In this document: piece after piece, positions 42,001 through 44,410 of the stretch
Numbering within the stretch: the first letter of the stretch is position 1
Layout: every line of letters starts with the position of its first letter
Notes under the pieces: model-generated
The model's input: the letters and a program-made list of their open reading frames with translations, nothing else
What the model was told of the DNA's origin: nothing
Databases searched by the model: none
Made by a program: the position numbers and the translations under genes
DNA from: an uncultured Campylobacter sp.
GTDB taxonomy: Bacteria; Campylobacterota; Campylobacteria; Campylobacterales; Campylobacteraceae
Direction: 5' to 3'
Length of the DNA: 44,410 nt
Assembly (NCBI GenBank): GCA_937965895.1
Contig: CALCKS010000236.1
Location: forward strand, 1-44,410

Positions 42001-42147
42001 TATGCTAGCGAAAGCGGAACTGATTTAAACGAAATTTTACCTAAAATGAGTCCTCTAAATCCAAAGTATCTAAGCGTGAAGCAAAATGTTTTTGAAAAAA
42101 TCGCCTTTTTTGTGGATAAATTTAAAGAAGTCGGCGCTGAGGTTTGA
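39052..42147 (+). CDS. hsdR: Type I restriction-modification motor/endonuclease subunit
   Basis: 1031 residues. The N-terminal nuclease domain has D150 and the E164-L-K166 pair of the PD-(D/E)XK site; the SF2 translocase follows with motif I T-G309-S-G-K-T, DECH box 407-410, and FTGTP motif III near 435; further helicase motifs are seen (GMFLTGFDAP and IQAFSRTNR near 650-690). The C-terminal helical part (about 780-1031) would bind the methylase core. All key motifs are intact, so restriction should work when HsdS is present. It starts 12 bases after hsdS with an AAGGAA-like site. Confidence 0.96.
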   Translation: MTEIKPIAESKNFIVLDVYEKIIQPSTYQSEADMERELINDLVAQGYEYRKDINSPVKLLENLKQRLESLNEVKFAPSEWTKLLGEYLDAPNDGVNEKTRKIQDNHIYDFVFDDGHIQNIYLLDKKNIARNSVQVVNQFEQAGSFVNRYDVTILINGLPLVQIELKKRGVAIREAFNQIHRYAKESFNASNSLFKYLQIFVISNGTDTRYFANTTKRDKTSFDFTINWADSKNLPIKDIKDFTATFLAKNTLLNILTKYCVFDASDTLLIMRPYQIAATERILWKINSSHLGKCYAKPEGGGYIWHTTGSGKTLTSFKAARLATQLDFIDKVFFVVDRKDLDYQTMKEYQKFSKDSVNGSVSCAELKRNTEKEDGKIIVTTIQKLNNLMKSESELAVYQKEVVFIFDECHRSQFGEAQKNLKKKFKRFFQFGFTGTPIFPQNALGVETTQSVFGSELHSYILTDAVRDEKVLKFKVDYNDVRPKFREFETEKDELKLSAAESKEAFLHPDRIKEISQYILDRFRQKTHRLNASGKGFNAMFAVSSIEAAKLYYEAFKNLQKDKERPLKVATIFSFSQNEEQGVIGEIADENFEPETMDMSSKEFLNVAIKDYNAYFRTNFSIEGRSFQDYYRDLSERMKKQEIDLLVVVGMFLTGFDAPTLNTLFVDKNLRYHGLIQAFSRTNRILDATKTFGNIVTFRDLQQATIDAITLFGKNSTKNVILEKSYKEYMQGFTDAATGEARRGFLEVASELETHFSDPSAIETQKDKKDFVKLFGEYLRVENALQNYDEFAALQALQEINLDDENAVREFKEKFYLSEEDLQAMQGIKVPSVRALQDYRSTYNDIRDWLRKEKAGERKEAQKIDWDDVIFEIDLLKSHEINLDYILGLIFEHNKKIKDKVALAEEIRRIIRASLENRSKEGLIVDFINGTDLDALKDRAGVVEAFFKFAKGEMSREAKELIESLNLNENAAKRYISASLKRGYASESGTDLNEILPKMSPLNPKYLSVKQNVFEKIAFFVDKFKEVGAEV

Positions 42148-42282
42148 GGTAATTTTTGGTTCAAATTTGCAGCATTAAGATGTCAGCAAAACCAGTATAA
42201 ATTTAGTCGCCCGGCAGTCTTCTCTTGCATCTTTCATTTTAAATTTGTACCATTTTGAGCTAAATTTACCGTAAAATTTGAC

Positions 42283-42288
42283 TATAAT
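42283..42288 (+). promoter_or_regulatory. Putative -10 box for the half-size EamA gene
   Basis: TATAAT only 18 bases before the ATG, leaving about 10 untranslated bases with AAAGGA as ribosome site. Confidence 0.45.
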
Positions 42289-42305
42289 TTTACAAAGGAC
42301 AAATC

Positions 42306-42734
42306 ATGCAAGAGTGGGCTTTATGGGCGCTGGCTTCGGCGGTTTTTGCCGCGCTTACGGCGATTTTCGCCAAGGTTGGGCTTGAGGGTATAGACTCAAA
42401 TTTCGCGACCTTTATCAGGACGCTCGTTATCGCTGCGGCGCTGGTTTTGTTTCTAACCTATGCCAAAAAGTGGCAGCCGCTTGGCGAGCTAAGCGCGCGA
42501 AACTGGCTGTTTTTGACGCTTAGCGGACTGGCTACCGGCGCATCGTGGCTGGCGTATTTTAAAGCGCTTCAGATGGGTTCTGCGTCGCAGGTAGCGCCGA
42601 TAGATAAGCTTAGCGTCGTTTTGGTCGTTGTTTTTGCGATTATATTTTTAGGCGAGCGCCCGAGCTTCAGAGAGTGGATCGGTATCGCGCTGATCGCTAG
42701 CGGCGTGTTTACGCTAGTTTTTGCGGATAAATAG
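42306..42734 (+). CDS. Half-size EamA-type membrane transporter
   Basis: 142 residues, a single EamA unit with about five hydrophobic segments; LTLSGLATGASWLAYFKALQMGSASQVAPIDKLSVVLVVVFAIIFLGE is typical. Full-length DMT proteins have two such units, so this should work as a dimer. Substrate unknown. It stands just downstream of hsdR but with its own promoter. Confidence 0.85.
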   Translation: MQEWALWALASAVFAALTAIFAKVGLEGIDSNFATFIRTLVIAAALVLFLTYAKKWQPLGELSARNWLFLTLSGLATGASWLAYFKALQMGSASQVAPIDKLSVVLVVVFAIIFLGERPSFREWIGIALIASGVFTLVFADK

Positions 42735-42756
42735 TATCAAGTAACGGGAGTTAAAT

Positions 42757-43335
42757 TTGGAGAAATTTAAAGAAAAAATCAAAAACTCGTATTTGTATGT
42801 AGTTTTTATAAAAAGAGGATTTTACGGTAACGGCTCTGCCTTAATAAGTATCTTTTCGGCATTTTTGATGGCTATGGTCGGTTTGTGTCTTACTTTGATC
42901 GTATTTATTATCAAGGATATGATTTTTTATAGCGATTTTAAATCGCTAAACGCACTAACGAAAAACGTAGGGACGGTGGAGTCTGCAAACTACGGTCTAA
43001 AAGGCGACGGAAAGCTAAAACTGAGGCTAGACGACGGCCGGGCGGTGTCATACTACATAGATAGCAGAGATGACGAGTCGTATAGACCGCTCATAAAAAA
43101 GAGGGCGGTTATATATAGCAAGGTAGTGCCGCTTGGTAACGAAATCTTGCAGCTAGAAGAAGATGCGGGTAAGGTTTACGTCAAATATAGCTACGAAGAT
43201 GAACTACAAACTCCCCAGAAAAACATGGATCTCATCTACGCATGCTTAAAAATAGCCGCCTTTTTTCTGTTAATAGTATGGTTTTTAAATCGTAGAGATC
43301 TCACGAAAGCCAAGGGCAAAAATAATAAAATTTAG
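42757..43335 (+). CDS. Small two-span membrane protein of unknown function
   Basis: 192 residues from a TTG start with an ACGGGAG site upstream. Hydrophobic segments near 25-50 and 165-181 flank a soluble domain of about 110 residues containing VGTVESANYGLKG and LRLDDGRAVSYYID, a beta-rich pattern reminiscent of DUF3592-like membrane proteins but not decisive. 22 bases after the EamA gene, probably the same transcript. Confidence 0.7.
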   Translation: MEKFKEKIKNSYLYVVFIKRGFYGNGSALISIFSAFLMAMVGLCLTLIVFIIKDMIFYSDFKSLNALTKNVGTVESANYGLKGDGKLKLRLDDGRAVSYYIDSRDDESYRPLIKKRAVIYSKVVPLGNEILQLEEDAGKVYVKYSYEDELQTPQKNMDLIYACLKIAAFFLLIVWFLNRRDLTKAKGKNNKI

Positions 43336-43747
43336 CGGTTTGCGCGGGTTTAAGAGATGCTTTTGGCTGATGTTTTTTGAGCGGGGTTTTGGATGATAAA
43401 TTTTACTATCTGGCTAAAAGGCGCAAACGGCCAAAGCGGCGCGGTTTTGAGTCAAATTGCGTTTTTGTTTGCGGTTTAAATTTGTTTTTGCCTTTTTGCG
43501 GATAGATTTTCGCCTCAAACTTACCGGCAACTTTATGTTTAAATTTGAGTTTTGAAACGGGCTGAGTTTATTTGCTTGCTAATTTAGATTTTGGTAAATT
43601 TGCTCGGTTTAGTTGGCAAATTTATCTCGCGCTTTGCCGACTAAAAACGGCACCGTACTTCGTGTAGTGAGGCTTGAGCTTAACTAAACTTAAGCCATCA
43701 AATTTGTACTTGTTTGGATGAATTTGCACCGTTAAATTTTAAAGACG
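43336..43747. other. Gene-free stretch between convergent genes
   Basis: About 410 bases, G+T-rich on the plus strand with several AAATTT units. A weak inverted repeat, GGCTTGAG with CTTAAGCC (about 43670-43695), lies near the end of ogt. No gene or recognised element seen; it may be decayed coding DNA. Confidence 0.4.
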
Positions 43748-44215
43748 TTAAACTTTATCTTTAAATTTCGCCTCATGTTCCAAAAGCCAAATTTTAGTCG
43801 CTAGCCCTTCGCCGCCGCTGTATCCGCCAAGGCCGTTTGAGGCGAGGACTCTGTGGCAGGGCACTATGATTGGGATTTTGTTTTTTGCATTTGCCGAGCC
43901 TGCCGCGCGAAACGCCCTCGGTCGCCCGGTCATCGCTGCAAGCTGTGCGTACGTGACGCGCTGCCCGTAAGCGATCTTTTGCAGATTTTCGTAAACGCAC
44001 CTTTGAAACGCCGTGCCACCGATATTTAGCCGCGTTTTAAAGGTTTTTAGCTCGCCTTTAAAATACCTTTCAAGCTCGTTTAAGCAAAGCTTTAAATTTG
44101 CGTCCGTTACGTCCGTACGAACAAAATCTCGCACGAAATTTATCTCGCAAACTCCGCTCTCGTCGCCGCAAATCTCCAAAACGCCCACAGGCGAGTCAAA
44201 ATACGCTTTTTGCAT
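43748..44215 (-). CDS. ogt: Methylated-DNA-[protein]-cysteine S-methyltransferase
   Basis: 155 residues. Directly reverses O6-methylguanine damage by moving the methyl group to C120 in the I-V-P-C-H-R-V motif. RAAGSANAKN before it supplies the arginine finger and DNA-binding turn, and a Tyr/Arg pair in YGQRVTYAQLA is the helix-turn-helix start. The short N-terminal domain is of the Ogt type, without the Ada regulatory part. Convergent with the membrane-protein gene and divergent from acnB. Confidence 0.94.
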   Translation of the reverse strand: MQKAYFDSPVGVLEICGDESGVCEINFVRDFVRTDVTDANLKLCLNELERYFKGELKTFKTRLNIGGTAFQRCVYENLQKIAYGQRVTYAQLAAMTGRPRAFRAAGSANAKNKIPIIVPCHRVLASNGLGGYSGGEGLATKIWLLEHEAKFKDKV

Positions 44216-44301
44216 CGTAATTCCTTAAAATCAAGTGCTTAAATTTAGCCAAATTTCGCTTTGTTTTGCTAAAATTACGTAAATTTTAATAAGGATAAAA
44301 G

Positions 44302-44410
44302 ATGGACTTTTTCACGCAGTATGAAAAACACGTAAAAGAGCGCGAGGCTCTAGGCGTGCCGCCGCTACCGCTAAACGAGGAGCAGACCAAAAAAGTCTGC
44401 GAGCTTTTAA
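44302..44410 (+). CDS. acnB: Aconitate hydratase B, N-terminal fragment (runs off the window)
   Basis: The first 36 codons only. MDFFTQYEKHVKEREALGVP then PLPLNEEQTKKVCELL matches the start of AcnB (aconitase / 2-methylisocitrate dehydratase) helical domain, which typically opens with a Y-x-x-H-x-x-E-R-x-x-x-G pattern. AAGGA precedes the ATG. The Fe-S and catalytic parts lie beyond the window. Confidence 0.85.
   Translation, partial: MDFFTQYEKHVKEREALGVPPLPLNEEQTKKVCELL

Overview
The window looks like chromosome of an oral or intestinal Campylobacter with fairly high G+C (the C. showae / C. rectus / C. concisus / C. curvus side of the genus). The reasons are: pervasive AAATTT hexamers between genes, short 'aggag' ribosome sites, frequent TTG/GTG starts, family content (class I PyrC next to PyrB, class II DAHP synthase, RibB with a decayed RibA tail, TorA with a mono-haem partner, Tlp-type chemoreceptor), and a gene order (ankyrin protein, SDR, NhaC-type antiporter, TrmA, CoA-binding protein, IlvA) that I recall from C. 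jejuni. Species is not resolved. No rRNA, CRISPR array, transposase or phage genes were seen.

Layout. 1-6.5 kb: an AbgA-like M20 hydrolase, then a minus-strand run of rarD, a small membrane protein, pyrB, pyrC (overlapping) and an unknown membrane-anchored protein. 6.5-14.8 kb: plus-strand class II DAHP synthase, a terminator hairpin, then a very compact seven-gene run: flavoprotein, long coiled-coil protein, TrmN6-like methyltransferase, YkgJ-like cysteine-cluster protein, TPR protein, trpC and HIT protein. 14.8-23.5 kb: ankyrin protein, SDR, NhaC-family antiporter, trmA, CoA-binding protein, ilvA, DUF4230-like and MOSC proteins. 23.5-24.8 kb: tRNA-Gln and initiator tRNA-fMet behind a consensus promoter, a membrane-anchored nuclease-like protein and a 600-base gene-free stretch. 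24.8-28.8 kb: ribB, a soluble histidine kinase with its response regulator, and a DyP-type peroxidase. 29-32.8 kb: a mono-haem cytochrome c and a Tat-exported TorA-like molybdoenzyme, separated by a 566-base hairpin-rich leader with a duplicated 66-base element. 33.1-35.1 kb: a dCache chemoreceptor. 35.2-42.1 kb: a complete type I restriction-modification cassette, hsdM - rhuM-like - hsdS - hsdR. 42.3-44.4 kb: half-size EamA transporter, a small membrane protein, ogt on the minus strand, and the first 36 codons of acnB.

The most interesting part is hsdS. Between its two target-recognition domains it carries an in-frame G9 tract, and directly upstream of that an array of 12-base repeats encoding Thr-Ala-Glu-Leu. 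Loss or gain of one G gives a stop within a few codons, and an in-frame ATG follows that stop, so the locus looks built to switch between a full-length HsdS and half-subunits, while the TAEL array could change spacer length. The first half of the gene also holds a chain of near-perfect inverted repeats inside conserved coding sequence, and the second recognition domain is AT-rich, suggesting domain exchange. The second candidate for something undescribed is the structured leader in front of torA.
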